From assembly GCF_009739465.1 (NCBI RefSeq), contig NZ_WHOM01000036.1, positions 62,001 to 126,000 of the forward strand: a stretch of DNA of 64,000 bases, in the 5' to 3' direction. Shown here one piece after another: positions 16,808 through 25,858 of the stretch. The translations under genes and the position numbers were made by a program. The first letter of the stretch is position 1; each line of letters opens with the position of its first letter. Origin of the DNA: Streptomyces apocyni. Its GTDB lineage: Bacteria; Actinomycetota; Actinomycetes; Streptomycetales; Streptomycetaceae. Below the pieces are notes generated by a model, which searched no databases, had not been told where the DNA came from, and saw only the letters and a list, made by a program, of their open reading frames with translations.

Positions 16808-17602
16808 GTGACGCAGCAGGTCCCGTCGACCGAGCCCGAGCTGGCCGGAGTGCGCAATTTCCGCGACCTGGGCGGGCTGCCGACCGTGGACGGGAGACGG
16901 GTACGGGCTGGCCGACTCTTCCGCAGCGGCCACCTCGCGCACGCCACCGGGGAGGACGCCGCGTTCCTGGCCTCGCTCGGTCTGCACACGATCTTCGACT
17001 TCCGCAACGCCGCGGACCAGCAGCTCGAAGGCCCCGACGTCGACCTCCCCGGCGTGCGGAACGTAAACCTGCCGCTGACCGACCCCGCCGATGGCGCGGA
17101 GTTCTGGAAGATGGTCCGGGACGGCGAGCTGGCGGAGCTGCGCGCGACCCTGGCCGACGGACAGGCCGCGGCCCGGATGACCGACACGTACCGCATGATC
17201 ATCAAGGAACGGACCGCCGAGCACAGCCGGGTGCTGCACGCCCTCGCCGAGGACAGCGTGCCCGCGCTGATGCACTGTGCGGCGGGCAAGGACCGCGCGG
17301 GCCTGTCGATCGCCGTCACCCTGCTCGCCGTGGGCGTCGAGCACGGCGCGATCGTCGCCGACTATCTGGAGTCGAACGCCACCCACCGCCGCTACAAGAT
17401 GCACCGTGGCAACGGGCACAACGCCATGTCGCCCGAGGTCGTGGCCCTGCTCAGCCCACTCTTCGACGCCCGTGCCGAGTACCTGGAGGCGGCCTTCGAC
17501 ACGATCGAGCAGACCTGGGGCTCCGTGGACCGCTACCTGGAGGACGGACTGCGGGTGACGCCTGAGACGCGCGAGCGGCTCCGCGCGCGCCTGGTCGACT
17601 GA
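16808..17602 (+). CDS. Tyrosine-protein phosphatase (PTP-like family)
   Basis: The 264-residue protein has the CX5R active site HCAAGKDRAG, with Cys157 and Arg163, and the N-terminal GVRNFRDLGGLPTVDGRRV stretch typical of this bacterial Tyr/Ser phosphatase family. It probably dephosphorylates phosphotyrosine proteins or phosphoinositides. The GTG at 16808 is chosen because GGGAGGAG lies five bases upstream; an ATG at 16793 would overlap that site. It stands alone, tail-to-tail with the hopanoid operon's last gene. Confidence 0.9.
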   Translation: MTQQVPSTEPELAGVRNFRDLGGLPTVDGRRVRAGRLFRSGHLAHATGEDAAFLASLGLHTIFDFRNAADQQLEGPDVDLPGVRNVNLPLTDPADGAEFWKMVRDGELAELRATLADGQAAARMTDTYRMIIKERTAEHSRVLHALAEDSVPALMHCAAGKDRAGLSIAVTLLAVGVEHGAIVADYLESNATHRRYKMHRGNGHNAMSPEVVALLSPLFDARAEYLEAAFDTIEQTWGSVDRYLEDGLRVTPETRERLRARLVD

Positions 17603-17639
17603 CCCTGCGCACACACGCACGCACAGACGCGCGCACGCT

Positions 17640-17765
17640 CTACTGGTTCTGCGCTCCCAACGTGAAGAGCAGGTAGACGAAGGCGGCGAAGACATGACCG
17701 ACCGCCACGTAGATGATCAGCCGCACCCAGAGTCCACGCGGGAACTTGTCCTCCATGGATGTCAT
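17640..17765 (-). CDS. Small membrane protein, DUF6126 type
   Basis: A 41-residue gene starting at ATG 17765, one base after the stop of the XRE regulator gene, with AGAGGAG seven bases upstream. The product has a short charged N-terminus (MTSMEDKFPRGLW) and one membrane helix (RLIIYVAVGHVFAAFVYLLF). I recognise it as the DUF6126 type that accompanies this regulator in Streptomyces hopanoid loci. It may be a membrane partner of the regulator; the function is unknown. Codon use and the coupled start make it a confident real gene. Confidence 0.85.
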   Translation of the reverse strand: MTSMEDKFPRGLWVRLIIYVAVGHVFAAFVYLLFTLGAQNQ

Positions 17766-17766
17766 G

Positions 17767-18450
17767 TCACGTCTCCTCTGATCCGGTGATCCGGTGGCCC
17801 ACGGCCGTGCCAAGGCACAGCGCGGCCGTGGGGCTCTGCAGCAGGGTATGGACGAACAGCAGCTCCGCCCCGGCGTGGTCGGCGGCGGTGATCCGGTGCG
17901 GGGTCAGCGAGTCGAAGTGGGCGCTGTCACCGGGCCGCAGCAGATGCGCCGCGTCCCCGAGCCGCAGCCGCAGCGTCCCGGTGAGGACATACAGCCACTC
18001 CTCGCCGGGATGCACCCGTACGAGATCGCCCTGCACCCCGTGCGGCACCCACACCCGCAGCGCCTGCATCCCCCGCCCCGGGGCCCCCGCCTGCCGGTAC
18101 GTCCAGCCGCCCGCCTCGGTCGCGTCCTGGGCGTCCCCGCGCAGCACCGCGTCCCGGTCGGCGACGCGTTCCCCGAGCAGCTCCGAGACGGTGGTGCCGT
18201 AGGTACGGGCGAGCGCGAGCAGCATCGGCAGCGACGGCTGCCGCTGCCCGGTCTCCAGCCGGGAGAGGTGGGCGGGCGACAGCTGGGCGGCGGCGGCCGC
18301 GGCCTCCAGGGTGAGCGAGGCGCGGCGCCTGAGGGCCCGCAGCTGCGGGGCCACGGCGGGCAGCCCGGCCGCCGCGCCCGGCTCGGCTGGGCCTGCTGGG
18401 CCTGCTGGGCCTGCTGGGCCTGCTGGGCCTGCTGGATCGGCAGTACTCAT
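17767..18450 (-). CDS. XRE-type regulator with C-terminal cupin domain
   Basis: The 227-residue protein has a helix-turn-helix at about residues 36-90 (RASLTLEAAAAAAQLSPAHL followed by SRLETGQRQPSLP) and a cupin barrel at about 125-215 (VHPGEEWLYVLTG, LRPGDSAHFDSLTPH). Cupin-HTH regulators sense a small ligand and usually repress nearby genes. The first 25 residues are a Pro-Ala-Gly repeat from a 9-bp tandem DNA repeat, and the ATG at 18450 has no clear Shine-Dalgarno, so the start is less certain than the rest. It is the penultimate gene of the hopanoid run and a plausible regulator of it. Confidence 0.88.
   Translation of the reverse strand: MSTADPAGPAGPAGPAGPAGPAEPGAAAGLPAVAPQLRALRRRASLTLEAAAAAAQLSPAHLSRLETGQRQPSLPMLLALARTYGTTVSELLGERVADRDAVLRGDAQDATEAGGWTYRQAGAPGRGMQALRVWVPHGVQGDLVRVHPGEEWLYVLTGTLRLRLGDAAHLLRPGDSAHFDSLTPHRITAADHAGAELLFVHTLLQSPTAALCLGTAVGHRITGSEET
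18391..18435. repeat. 9-bp tandem repeat (five units) in the regulator gene
   Basis: Five perfect units of GCCTGCTGG, plus degenerate flanks, at the 5' end of the XRE regulator gene. The unit length is a multiple of three, so length changes alter only the number of Gly-Pro-Ala residues and do not shift the frame. Confidence 0.95.
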
Positions 18451-18516
18451 ATCGTGATTGAGCCAGAGCCTTACCTCATGGGCAAATTTCTTGCCTAGGA
18501 GGCAAAACCACCAGCC

Positions 18517-19968
18517 TCAGCGGTGGGCCACCGCCTGTTTCACCAGCGTCCTGCCGAATTCCCACATCAGCCCACCCCCACTGTGCGCCTCGTCCATGAC
18601 GGACGTGAAGGCCGCGACAAACCGGTCCACGTCCGCCTCATCGACGATCAGCGGCGGGATCAGCTTGATCACCTCCAGGTGGTCGCCGGAGACCTGCGTG
18701 AGAATCCGGTGCTTGTGCAGCAGCGGTACGACCACCATCTGGGCGAACAGCCCCTTACGCGCGGCCTGCAGCGCCGCCCACCGGCCGCGCAGCGCCAGCG
18801 ACGAGGGCCTGCCGAACTCGATCCCGATCATCAGGCCACGGCCCCGCACCTCGTGCAGCAGCTCATAGCGGTCGACCAGCGCGGCGAGCCGCGACCGCAG
18901 CAGCGTGCCGACGGCTCTGGCATGCGGGACGAGTTGCTCGTCCGCCAGCACCGAGAGGACGGCGAGGCCCGCCGCCATCGCCTGCGCGTTGGAGCCGAAG
19001 CTGGCGGAATGCACCAGCACCCGGTCCATGGACGAGTAGACCTTCTTGAAGATCCAGTCCTTGCCGAGGGTCGCCCCGACCGGCACATATCCACCGGAGA
19101 GCGCCTTCGCCACACAGACCAGGTCGGGCTCCACGCCCTCTTCGTGCTGGTAGGCGTAGAAGTCGCCGGTCCTGCCGAGGCCGGTCTGCACCTCGTCGGC
19201 GATCAGCAGGGCCCGGTGCCGGTGCAGCAGTTCCTGGGCGGCGCGCAGGTAGCCGGGCGGCGCCTCGTGCACGCCCTTGCCCTGGATCGGCTCGACGATC
19301 AGGCCCGCCACATCCCCGCGCTTCAGCTCCCGCTCCAGCGCCGCGAGGTCACCGAGCTCGACGGCCGTGTCCGGCAGCAGCGGGGCGAACCCGTCACGGA
19401 ACCCGGCCTCGCCGTTCACCGAAAGCGAGCCGGTGGTCAGCCCGTGGAAGGCGTGCGCGCAGTACAGAATCCTGGGCTTGCCGGTGACGTAGCGGGCGAA
19501 CTTCAGGGCGGTTTCCACGGCCTCCGTACCGCTGCTGCCGAAGAACACCCGGTCCAGGTGCGGGCTGTGGGCCAGCAGCCGCTCGGCGAGCAGGCCCGGC
19601 AGCGGCTGGCAGTCGAACCGGGTGAGGTCGGCGAGCGAGGCGTCCAGGACGTCGTGCAGCGCCTTGCGTACGACGGGGTGGTGACGGCCAAGCCCCATCA
19701 CCCCGAACCCGGCGAGCATGTCGAGGTAGTCGTTGCCTTCGGCGTCCCAGAAGTGCGCGCCCTCGGCCCGCTCGTAGACCCTGTCGAAGCCGATGGTGCG
19801 CAGCATGCGCGGCAGTTGGTGGTTCAGGTGCCTGGCGTGCAGCTCGTAGCGCTCCGCTCCGCGTTCGGCCAGGAGGGCGCGCAGGTCGAATCCCTCGCGT
19901 TCTTCGCGTTCCTCGTGGTCCTCGCGTTCCTCGCGTGCGGACGGGCTGGCCGACTCGGCGGTCGTCAT
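18517..19968 (-). CDS. hpnO: Class III PLP aminotransferase of the hopanoid locus
   Basis: A 483-residue PLP enzyme of the ornithine/acetylornithine type: [16 protein letters not shown] (phosphate-binding region), [26 protein letters not shown] and [14 protein letters not shown] carrying the Schiff-base Lys. Its place after dxs and hpnH matches the aminotransferase that makes aminobacteriohopanetriol, the C35 aminohopanoid of streptomycetes, so I assign the HpnO role by family and context. The first 30 residues are a Glu/Arg-rich low-complexity extension. The ATG overlaps the dxs stop as ATGA. Confidence 0.88.
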   Translation of the reverse strand: MTTAESASPSAREEREDHEEREEREGFDLRALLAERGAERYELHARHLNHQLPRMLRTIGFDRVYERAEGAHFWDAEGNDYLDMLAGFGVMGLGRHHPVVRKALHDVLDASLADLTRFDCQPLPGLLAERLLAHSPHLDRVFFGSSGTEAVETALKFARYVTGKPRILYCAHAFHGLTTGSLSVNGEAGFRDGFAPLLPDTAVELGDLAALERELKRGDVAGLIVEPIQGKGVHEAPPGYLRAAQELLHRHRALLIADEVQTGLGRTGDFYAYQHEEGVEPDLVCVAKALSGGYVPVGATLGKDWIFKKVYSSMDRVLVHSASFGSNAQAMAAGLAVLSVLADEQLVPHARAVGTLLRSRLAALVDRYELLHEVRGRGLMIGIEFGRPSSLALRGRWAALQAARKGLFAQMVVVPLLHKHRILTQVSGDHLEVIKLIPPLIVDEADVDRFVAAFTSVMDEAHSGGGLMWEFGRTLVKQAVAHR

Positions 19969-21899
19969 ACGTCGTTCTCCTTACCCGCGTCGTTCTCCTG
20001 ACCCCCACCCGCGTCGTTCTCCCGGCCCCCGTCGCCGCGCCGGAGCGTGGCGCCGATCCGCCCCGCGATGTCCACCGGCGTGAGTCCGAGGTCGGCCAGT
20101 ACCTCGCCCCGCTTGGCGTGTGCCAGGAACTGGTCGGGGATGCCGAAGATCCGCAGCGGCAGGTCCACCTCCGCGTCGGACAGCGCCAGGCCGACCGCGG
20201 CGCCCACACCGGAGGTACGGCTGTTGTCCTCGACGACAGCCACCAGCCGGTGCCGCTCGGCGAGCCGGGGCAGCGCGGCGTCCACAGGTTTGACCCAGCG
20301 CGGGTCGACGACGGTGCAGCCGATCCCCCGGGCCGCGAGCAGCTCGGCCGCCTGGAGGCAGACGGGCGCCATCACGCCCACCGCGACCAGCAGCACCTCG
20401 GGGTCGGCCGCCCGGTGCAGTACGTCCATGCCGCCGACGCGGTCGAGTGCCGGGATCTCGGGGCCGACGGACTCCTTGGGGAACCGGATCACGGTGGGCG
20501 CGTCCCGCACATCGACGGCTTCGCGCAGCTGGGCGCGCAGCTGCTCCGCGTCCCGTGGCGCCGCGATCCGCAGCCCCGGTACGACCTGGAGTATGGAGAG
20601 GTCCCACATGCCGTTGTGCGAGGCGCCGTCGACACCGGTGATACCGGCCCGGTCCAGCACGAAGGTGACGGGGCACCGGTGCAGCGCGACGTCCATGAGC
20701 AGCTGGTCGAAGGCGCGGTTCAGGAAAGTGGCGTAGACGGAGACCACCGGGTGCAGACCGCCCGTGGCGAGCCCGGCGGCGGACACGGTGGCGTGCTGCT
20801 CGGCGATCCCGACGTCCCAGACGCGGTCGGGGAACCGTTCGGCGAACTGCGTGAGGCCCACCGGGTGCAGCATGGCCGCCGTGATGGCCACGACGTCCTC
20901 GCGCTCCTCGCCGATCGCCACGATCTCGTCGCCGAACACCGAGGTCCAGGACGGCCCGCCCGACGGTGCGAGCGGCTCGCAGGTCAGCGGGTCCATCACG
21001 CCTACGGTGTGGAAGCGGTCGGCGTGATCGGCGAGAGCGGGCTCGTAGCCGCGCCCCTTCTCGGTGAGGCAGTGCACCAGGACCGGGCCACCGAAGCGCT
21101 TGGCGCGGCGCAGGGCCGACTCGACGGCCCCGAGGTCGTGCCCGTCGATAGGTCCCACGTACTTCAGCCCCAGGTCTTCGAACAACCCCTGCGGTGCGAA
21201 GGCGTCCTTGAAACCCTTCTTGGCGCCGTGCAGCGACCCGTACAGCGGCTGGCCGACCACGGGGGTGCGCCGCAGTACGTCCTTGCCCCAGGCCAGCACC
21301 TGCTCATAGCCGTCGGTCATACGCAGGGCCGCCAGGTGGTTGGCGAGGCCGCCGATCGTCGGGGCGTAGGAACGTTCGTTGTCGTTCACGACGATGATCA
21401 GCGGCCGGTCCTTGGCGGCGGCGATGTTGTTGAGCGCCTCCCAGGCCATGCCGCCGGTCAGCGCGCCGTCGCCGATGACGGCCACGACATGGCCCGCCTC
21501 GCCCCGTACCTGATGGGCCTTGGCCAGGCCGTCCGCCCAGCCGAGCGCGGTGGAGGCGTGGCTGTTCTCGACGATGTCGTGGGCGGACTCCTCGCGTGAC
21601 GGATAGCCGGACAGGCCCCCCTTGGCGCGCAGCTTGGAGAAGTCCTGCCGCCCGGTGAGCAGCTTGTGTACGTAGCTCTGGTGGCCGGTGTCCCACACCA
21701 GGCGGTCGACCGGTGAGTCGAAGACCCGGTGCAGGGCGATGGACAGCTCCACCACGCCCAGGTTGGGGCCCAGGTGACCGCCCGTGCGGGCGACCGCCTG
21801 GACCAGGAACTCCCGTATGTCGTCGGCGAGTTCGTCGAGTTGTTGGTCGCTGAGCGCCTTCAGGTCGTGTGGCCCCCGGATGGTCCCCAGAATCGCCAT
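19965..21899 (-). CDS. dxs: 1-deoxy-D-xylulose-5-phosphate synthase
   Basis: The 644-residue protein is a full-length thiamine-diphosphate enzyme making DXP from pyruvate and glyceraldehyde 3-phosphate, the first step of the MEP isoprenoid pathway. Visible motifs are [15 protein letters not shown], the Mg/ThDP motif GDGALTGG with the downstream NDNE, and the catalytic GIAEQHA. The last 15 residues are a short END-containing repeat not found in typical Dxs. The gene sits between hpnH and the aminotransferase gene, so isoprenoid supply is boosted together with hopanoid synthesis. In S. coelicolor I recall ispG next to it; here only 63 bases separate dxs from hpnH. Confidence 0.96.
   Translation of the reverse strand: MAILGTIRGPHDLKALSDQQLDELADDIREFLVQAVARTGGHLGPNLGVVELSIALHRVFDSPVDRLVWDTGHQSYVHKLLTGRQDFSKLRAKGGLSGYPSREESAHDIVENSHASTALGWADGLAKAHQVRGEAGHVVAVIGDGALTGGMAWEALNNIAAAKDRPLIIVVNDNERSYAPTIGGLANHLAALRMTDGYEQVLAWGKDVLRRTPVVGQPLYGSLHGAKKGFKDAFAPQGLFEDLGLKYVGPIDGHDLGAVESALRRAKRFGGPVLVHCLTEKGRGYEPALADHADRFHTVGVMDPLTCEPLAPSGGPSWTSVFGDEIVAIGEEREDVVAITAAMLHPVGLTQFAERFPDRVWDVGIAEQHATVSAAGLATGGLHPVVSVYATFLNRAFDQLLMDVALHRCPVTFVLDRAGITGVDGASHNGMWDLSILQVVPGLRIAAPRDAEQLRAQLREAVDVRDAPTVIRFPKESVGPEIPALDRVGGMDVLHRAADPEVLLVAVGVMAPVCLQAAELLAARGIGCTVVDPRWVKPVDAALPRLAERHRLVAVVEDNSRTSGVGAAVGLALSDAEVDLPLRIFGIPDQFLAHAKRGEVLADLGLTPVDIAGRIGATLRRGDGGRENDAGGGQENDAGKENDV
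19970..20022. repeat. Three copies of CGTCGTTCTCC at the dxs/aminotransferase junction
   Basis: Exact 11-bp copies begin at 19970, 19988 and 20012, spaced 18 and 24 bases (both in frame). They encode the repeated END motif of the Dxs C-terminus (REND, QEND, KENDV). A related CGTTCTCTCGCG is found twice at 21922-21933 and 21940-21951 beyond the other end of dxs. Confidence 0.85.
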
Positions 21900-21962
21900 G
21901 ATCGGCCCCCTCCCTCGTCGCCGTTCTCTCGCGCTACCGCGTTCTCTCGCGTGGTTACGCGC

Positions 21963-22991
21963 TCAGTTCCCGGGTCGGTTCCCCACGAAGGTCTCGCGGG
22001 CGGCGCGCAGCGACTCCTTGAGCGACCCCATGGTGGCCAGTACGGCCGTCGGCTCATAGCCGCAGTGGGCCATACAGTTGTCGCAGCGCGGGTCCCTGCC
22101 GCGGCCGTACTTGTCCCAGTCGGTCTCCTCGACCAGTTCGCGGTAGGTGGGCACGTACCCGTCGCTCATCAGATAGCAGGGCCGCTGCCAGCCGAAGAGC
22201 GAGTAGTTGGGGATGGCCCAGGCGGTGCACGGGAAGTCGACCTTGCCCTCGAGGAAGTCGAGGAACAGCGGCGAGTGGTTGAGCCGCCAGCGCCGCCGGT
22301 TGCCTCCAGCGAAGGCCTTCTTGAAGAGTTCCCGGGTCTGGTCGACACCGAGGAAATGGTCCTGGTCCGGCGCCTTCTCGTACGCGTAGGCGGGCGACAG
22401 CATCATCTCGTCGACTTGCAGGTCGTCGTTGAGGAAGTTCAGTACCTCGATGATGGTCTGCGGGGTGTCCGTGTTGAAGAACGTCGAGTTGGTGGTGACC
22501 CGGAAACCGCGCTCCTTGGCCTCCTTGATGGCCGCCACCGCCTCGTCGAAGACGCCTTCCTTCGCCACGGACTCGTCGTGGCGCTCCCGCATCCCGTCGA
22601 TGTGCACGGCGAACGCGAAGTACGGGGAAGGCGTGAACTTCTCAATCTTCTTGCGCAGCAGCATGGCGTTGGTGCAGAGGAAGACGTACTTCTTCCTGGC
22701 TACCAACTGCCGCACGATCTCGTCGATCTGAGGGTGCATCAGTGGCTCACCACCGGCGATGGACACCATCGGCGCCCCGGACTCAAGCACCGCGCCCACG
22801 GCCTGCGCGACCGGCATCCGCTGCTTGAGCACCCCGGCCGGGTGCTGGATCTTCCCACAGCCCTCGCACGCGAGATTGCAGGCGAAGAGCGGTTCCAGCT
22901 CGACGATCAGGGGGAACTTGTCACGCTTGCGGAGCTTCTGTTCGAAGAGGTACGTCGCAACCTTGATGGACTGGCGAAGCGGCATGGCCAT
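21963..22991 (-). CDS. hpnH: HpnH, adenosyl-hopane-forming radical SAM enzyme
   Basis: The 342-residue protein has the radical SAM cluster motif CNLACEGC (Cys38, Cys42, Cys45), SIAGGEPLMHP, and a C-terminal cysteine set (RCDNCMAHCGYEP). This is the HpnH family, which joins adenosine to diploptene to make adenosylhopane, the first C35 hopanoid. The ATG at 22991 has a strong GGAGGTGA upstream and lies 5 bases after the hpnG stop. It is part of the continuous leftward hopanoid operon. Confidence 0.96.
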   Translation of the reverse strand: MAMPLRQSIKVATYLFEQKLRKRDKFPLIVELEPLFACNLACEGCGKIQHPAGVLKQRMPVAQAVGAVLESGAPMVSIAGGEPLMHPQIDEIVRQLVARKKYVFLCTNAMLLRKKIEKFTPSPYFAFAVHIDGMRERHDESVAKEGVFDEAVAAIKEAKERGFRVTTNSTFFNTDTPQTIIEVLNFLNDDLQVDEMMLSPAYAYEKAPDQDHFLGVDQTRELFKKAFAGGNRRRWRLNHSPLFLDFLEGKVDFPCTAWAIPNYSLFGWQRPCYLMSDGYVPTYRELVEETDWDKYGRGRDPRCDNCMAHCGYEPTAVLATMGSLKESLRAARETFVGNRPGN

Positions 22992-22996
22992 CTAGC

Positions 22997-23656
22997 TCAC
23001 CTCCGGGGGAGCAGCGAGGAACGGTGCCATTCGTAGAATGCGGGAAGTACGGCACGCAGGACACGGAAGGCTGATATTCCACCGCGGACCGTGCCGATGC
23101 GGACGAGTTCATGCTCTGGAGCGTCCACGACCACTCGTACGGCCGCAACCGGGCGGGGTCCTGAGCGCAGCGCGCTGTGCAACGTGGCGGCGGACTCCAT
23201 GTCCACCGCGATCGAACCTCCGGCCAGCAGCTCCGCGCGCTCCTGGCCGCGTACGACATGGTCGGAACCGGTCATCGGGCCGGTGTGCACGGTCCGTCCG
23301 GGCACCGCGCTGGCCAGCGCCTTCACCAGCAGCTCGGTGCCGACGCAGGCGGTGCTGCCGCCGCCTGGGGATCGGGTCTCCTCGGCGACCACCAGGTCAC
23401 CGGGGTGCATTCCGGGCGCCAGGCCCGCGCAGAACCCGGTGGCGATGACGGCCGCGTCCCGCAGGGCGTGGTCACCGAACGCGCGCGTGACGGCGCGCTC
23501 GGCGGCCTTGGGGCCCATGCCGGTACGCAGCACGGTGACCGGGCCGTCCGGGACGCTGCCACGGTCGGCGCCGCGCAGGGCCAGGCGCTCGATGCCGAGC
23601 GCGCAGGCGATCAGCAGCGGGCCCGTGGGCGCGCGGTCCTTGCTGGCGCTGCCCAT
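22997..23656 (-). CDS. hpnG: HpnG, adenosylhopane nucleosidase/phosphorylase
   Basis: A 219-residue protein of the nucleoside-phosphorylase fold: TGFCAGLAPGMHPGDLVVAE, TGPMTGSDHVV, and SIAVDMESAATLH, where the Glu contacts the ribose. In hopanoid loci this is HpnG, which removes adenine from adenosylhopane to give (phospho)ribosylhopane. The ATG at 23656 overlaps the shc stop by one base (TGATG), which supports this start over longer alternatives. Confidence 0.93.
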   Translation of the reverse strand: MGSASKDRAPTGPLLIACALGIERLALRGADRGSVPDGPVTVLRTGMGPKAAERAVTRAFGDHALRDAAVIATGFCAGLAPGMHPGDLVVAEETRSPGGGSTACVGTELLVKALASAVPGRTVHTGPMTGSDHVVRGQERAELLAGGSIAVDMESAATLHSALRSGPRPVAAVRVVVDAPEHELVRIGTVRGGISAFRVLRAVLPAFYEWHRSSLLPRR

Positions 23657-25734
23657 CAGCCCTCCTTGTGGCCGGTCCCGTGCAGATACCGGCCCAGCGC
23701 GGTGAGCGGGAAGACCTGCCGGTAGAGGTGGTAGTTGATGGAGAAGTCCCAGGGGAAGCCGGTGCCGGTGAAGTACGGCTCGTCCCAGGAACCGTCCGGG
23801 CGCTGGGTCTCGGCGAGCCAGCCCACCGCCCGCCTGACGGACGGGGACTCCCGCTCCCCCGCCGCGAGTAGCGCGAGGAGTGCCCAGCCGGTCTGTGACG
23901 CGGTGGACTCGCCGCGCCCCACCCAGCCGGGGTCCTGGTAGGAGCGCAGATCCTCGCCCCAGCCGCCGTCGTCGTTCTGCACGGAGTACAACCAGGCGAC
24001 CGCGCGCCGGATGGCCGGGTGCGCGGCGGGCAGTCCCGCCGCGATCAGGGCGGGCACCACGGACCCCGTTCCGTACAGGTAGTTGACGCCCCAGCGGCCG
24101 AACCAGGAGCCGTCCGCCTCCTGTTCGGCCAGCATCCACGCGATTCCGCGGCGGGTCCGCGGGTGGTGTGCCTGGCCCTCGTAGGCGAGCATCTCCACGA
24201 CATGCGCGGTGACGTCGGCTGAGGGCGGGTCGACGACTTCACCGAAGTCGCAGAACGGCAGGCGGTTCGGGAGGGTGCTGGTGTTGTCGGCGTCGAAGGC
24301 TCCCCAGGCGCCGTTCTTGGACTGCATGTGCAGGGTCCAGCGGACACCGCGTGCGATGGCCGCCTCGACGCGTGCCGGGTCGGGATGCTTGACCCGGCGT
24401 AGCGCGAGGAGCACTTCGGCGGTGTCGTCGATGTCGGGGTAGTTGTCGTTGTGGAACTCGAACGCCCAGCCGCCGGGCTCCAGGCCCGGTCTGCGTACGG
24501 CCCAGTCGCCCGGCCGGTCGATCTGCTCGCCCAGCATCCAGTCGGCGGCGCGCACCAACTGCGGGTGGTCGGCGGGTACTCCGGCGTCGGCGAGTGCGAT
24601 GGTGACCAGGCAGGTGTCCCAGACCGGGGACTGGCAGGCTTCGATCATGCGGGAGCCGTCCTCGCGCCACACCGCGTAGCGGTCCAGCGAGGCGAGGCCT
24701 TCGCGCAGTACGGGGTGGTCGCGGTCGTAGCCGAGCAGGTGCAGGGCGATGACCGAGTACACGGCGGGTGGCTGGATGCCGCCCCAGCAGCCGTCGTTCT
24801 CCTGCCGCTCGATGATCCAGCGTGCGGCCGCGTCCATGGCCACCTTGCGCAGCCACCGCGGCGCCACCTTGTGGTAGACGTGCAGGGCCTTGTCGAGCCG
24901 CTGGAAGATCCCGTCCCAACTCGCCATCGGGGCCAGGCCCCTGGCCGGGTTCGGGTCGCGCGCGTCGGTGTGCAGTTCGTCGAGCGGGAACGGCGCGGGG
25001 CGTACCGGGCGCTTGGCCGAGACGATGGTGAGCGGCACGATCGTCTGCCGCGCCCAGCAGCCGAAGTCGTAGATGTTGAGCGGCGCCCACTTCGGTACGT
25101 AGAGGAGTTCCGGTGGGAGTTCGGGCAGATCGTCCCACTTCCACCAGCCGAAGAGGGCCAGCCAGATCCGGGTGAAGACCCGGCTGGCGGCGATGCCGCC
25201 GTGCGCCCTGATCCAGGCGGAGGCCTTCGCCATGTGCGCGGCGTCCGGTGCGTCGTCGGCCAGGCGCAGTGCCACATAGGCCTCGATGGTCGCGGACAGG
25301 TCACCTGGGCCGCCGTAGAAGGTGGCCCAGGCGCCGTCCGCGCCCTGCTCGCCGCGGATGTACAGCGCGGCGGCCTGGGTGGTCTTCTCGTCCCTGATGC
25401 CGAGGAACTGACGCAGCAGCAGGTCCTCGGCGTCCATGCTGACGTTGGTTTCCAGGTCGCCCTTCCACCATCCCGCGCTGTCCTGGCGGGTGAGGAGATA
25501 GTCGATCGCCCGCTCGGTGGCCCGCCGCGCGGCCTGATCCGGCGCTTGACCCCGCGTTTCGCCTGGTGCCTCACCCGGCGTTTGGCCTGGCGCTTGACCC
25601 AGCGCCCGCTCCCCCGGTTGCTCCCCCGGCTGATCCGCGGATGCGTGCGCAGCCAGGCCCGCGGCGGCGGCCTCGCTGGCCGATGGCGCACCGGGCGGCG
25701 GGGCCTCGGTGCTTCCGTCGGTCGTCGCTGTCAT
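23656..25734 (-). CDS. shc: Squalene-hopene cyclase
   Basis: The 692-residue protein cyclises squalene to hopene/hopanol at the membrane. It has the protonating DXDD motif (Asp434-Ile-Asp-Asp437 in YPDIDDTAEV) and at least seven QW repeats, such as QDSAGWW, QENDGCW, QSKNGAW, QEADGSW, QNDDGGW and QRPDGSW. The ATG at 25734 has GAAGGGGAAG upstream; an in-frame ATG at 25794 is less likely. An unusual feature is a Gly/Pro/Gln-rich repetitive insert in the first 60 residues (GQAPGQTPGEAPGETRGQAP-like). 124 bases separate it from the preceding prenyltransferase gene, the largest gap in the operon. Confidence 0.96.
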   Translation of the reverse strand: MTATTDGSTEAPPPGAPSASEAAAAGLAAHASADQPGEQPGERALGQAPGQTPGEAPGETRGQAPDQAARRATERAIDYLLTRQDSAGWWKGDLETNVSMDAEDLLLRQFLGIRDEKTTQAAALYIRGEQGADGAWATFYGGPGDLSATIEAYVALRLADDAPDAAHMAKASAWIRAHGGIAASRVFTRIWLALFGWWKWDDLPELPPELLYVPKWAPLNIYDFGCWARQTIVPLTIVSAKRPVRPAPFPLDELHTDARDPNPARGLAPMASWDGIFQRLDKALHVYHKVAPRWLRKVAMDAAARWIIERQENDGCWGGIQPPAVYSVIALHLLGYDRDHPVLREGLASLDRYAVWREDGSRMIEACQSPVWDTCLVTIALADAGVPADHPQLVRAADWMLGEQIDRPGDWAVRRPGLEPGGWAFEFHNDNYPDIDDTAEVLLALRRVKHPDPARVEAAIARGVRWTLHMQSKNGAWGAFDADNTSTLPNRLPFCDFGEVVDPPSADVTAHVVEMLAYEGQAHHPRTRRGIAWMLAEQEADGSWFGRWGVNYLYGTGSVVPALIAAGLPAAHPAIRRAVAWLYSVQNDDGGWGEDLRSYQDPGWVGRGESTASQTGWALLALLAAGERESPSVRRAVGWLAETQRPDGSWDEPYFTGTGFPWDFSINYHLYRQVFPLTALGRYLHGTGHKEG

Positions 25735-25858
25735 GGCTTCCCCTTCGTGCAGTGGTCCTCTGCTGGGTCTGCGGTCGGCCGACGCGAACGGCACCGGTAC
25801 GACTGCTAGGGGGCCGTGCGGTCACCCCCTGAGGAAGTGCGTATCGAGTCCATGGCGG

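Noticed and set aside
21900..21962. Remnant of ispG between hpnH and dxs
   Set aside because: No recognisable ispG codons remain in the 63 bases, so only absence can be stated.
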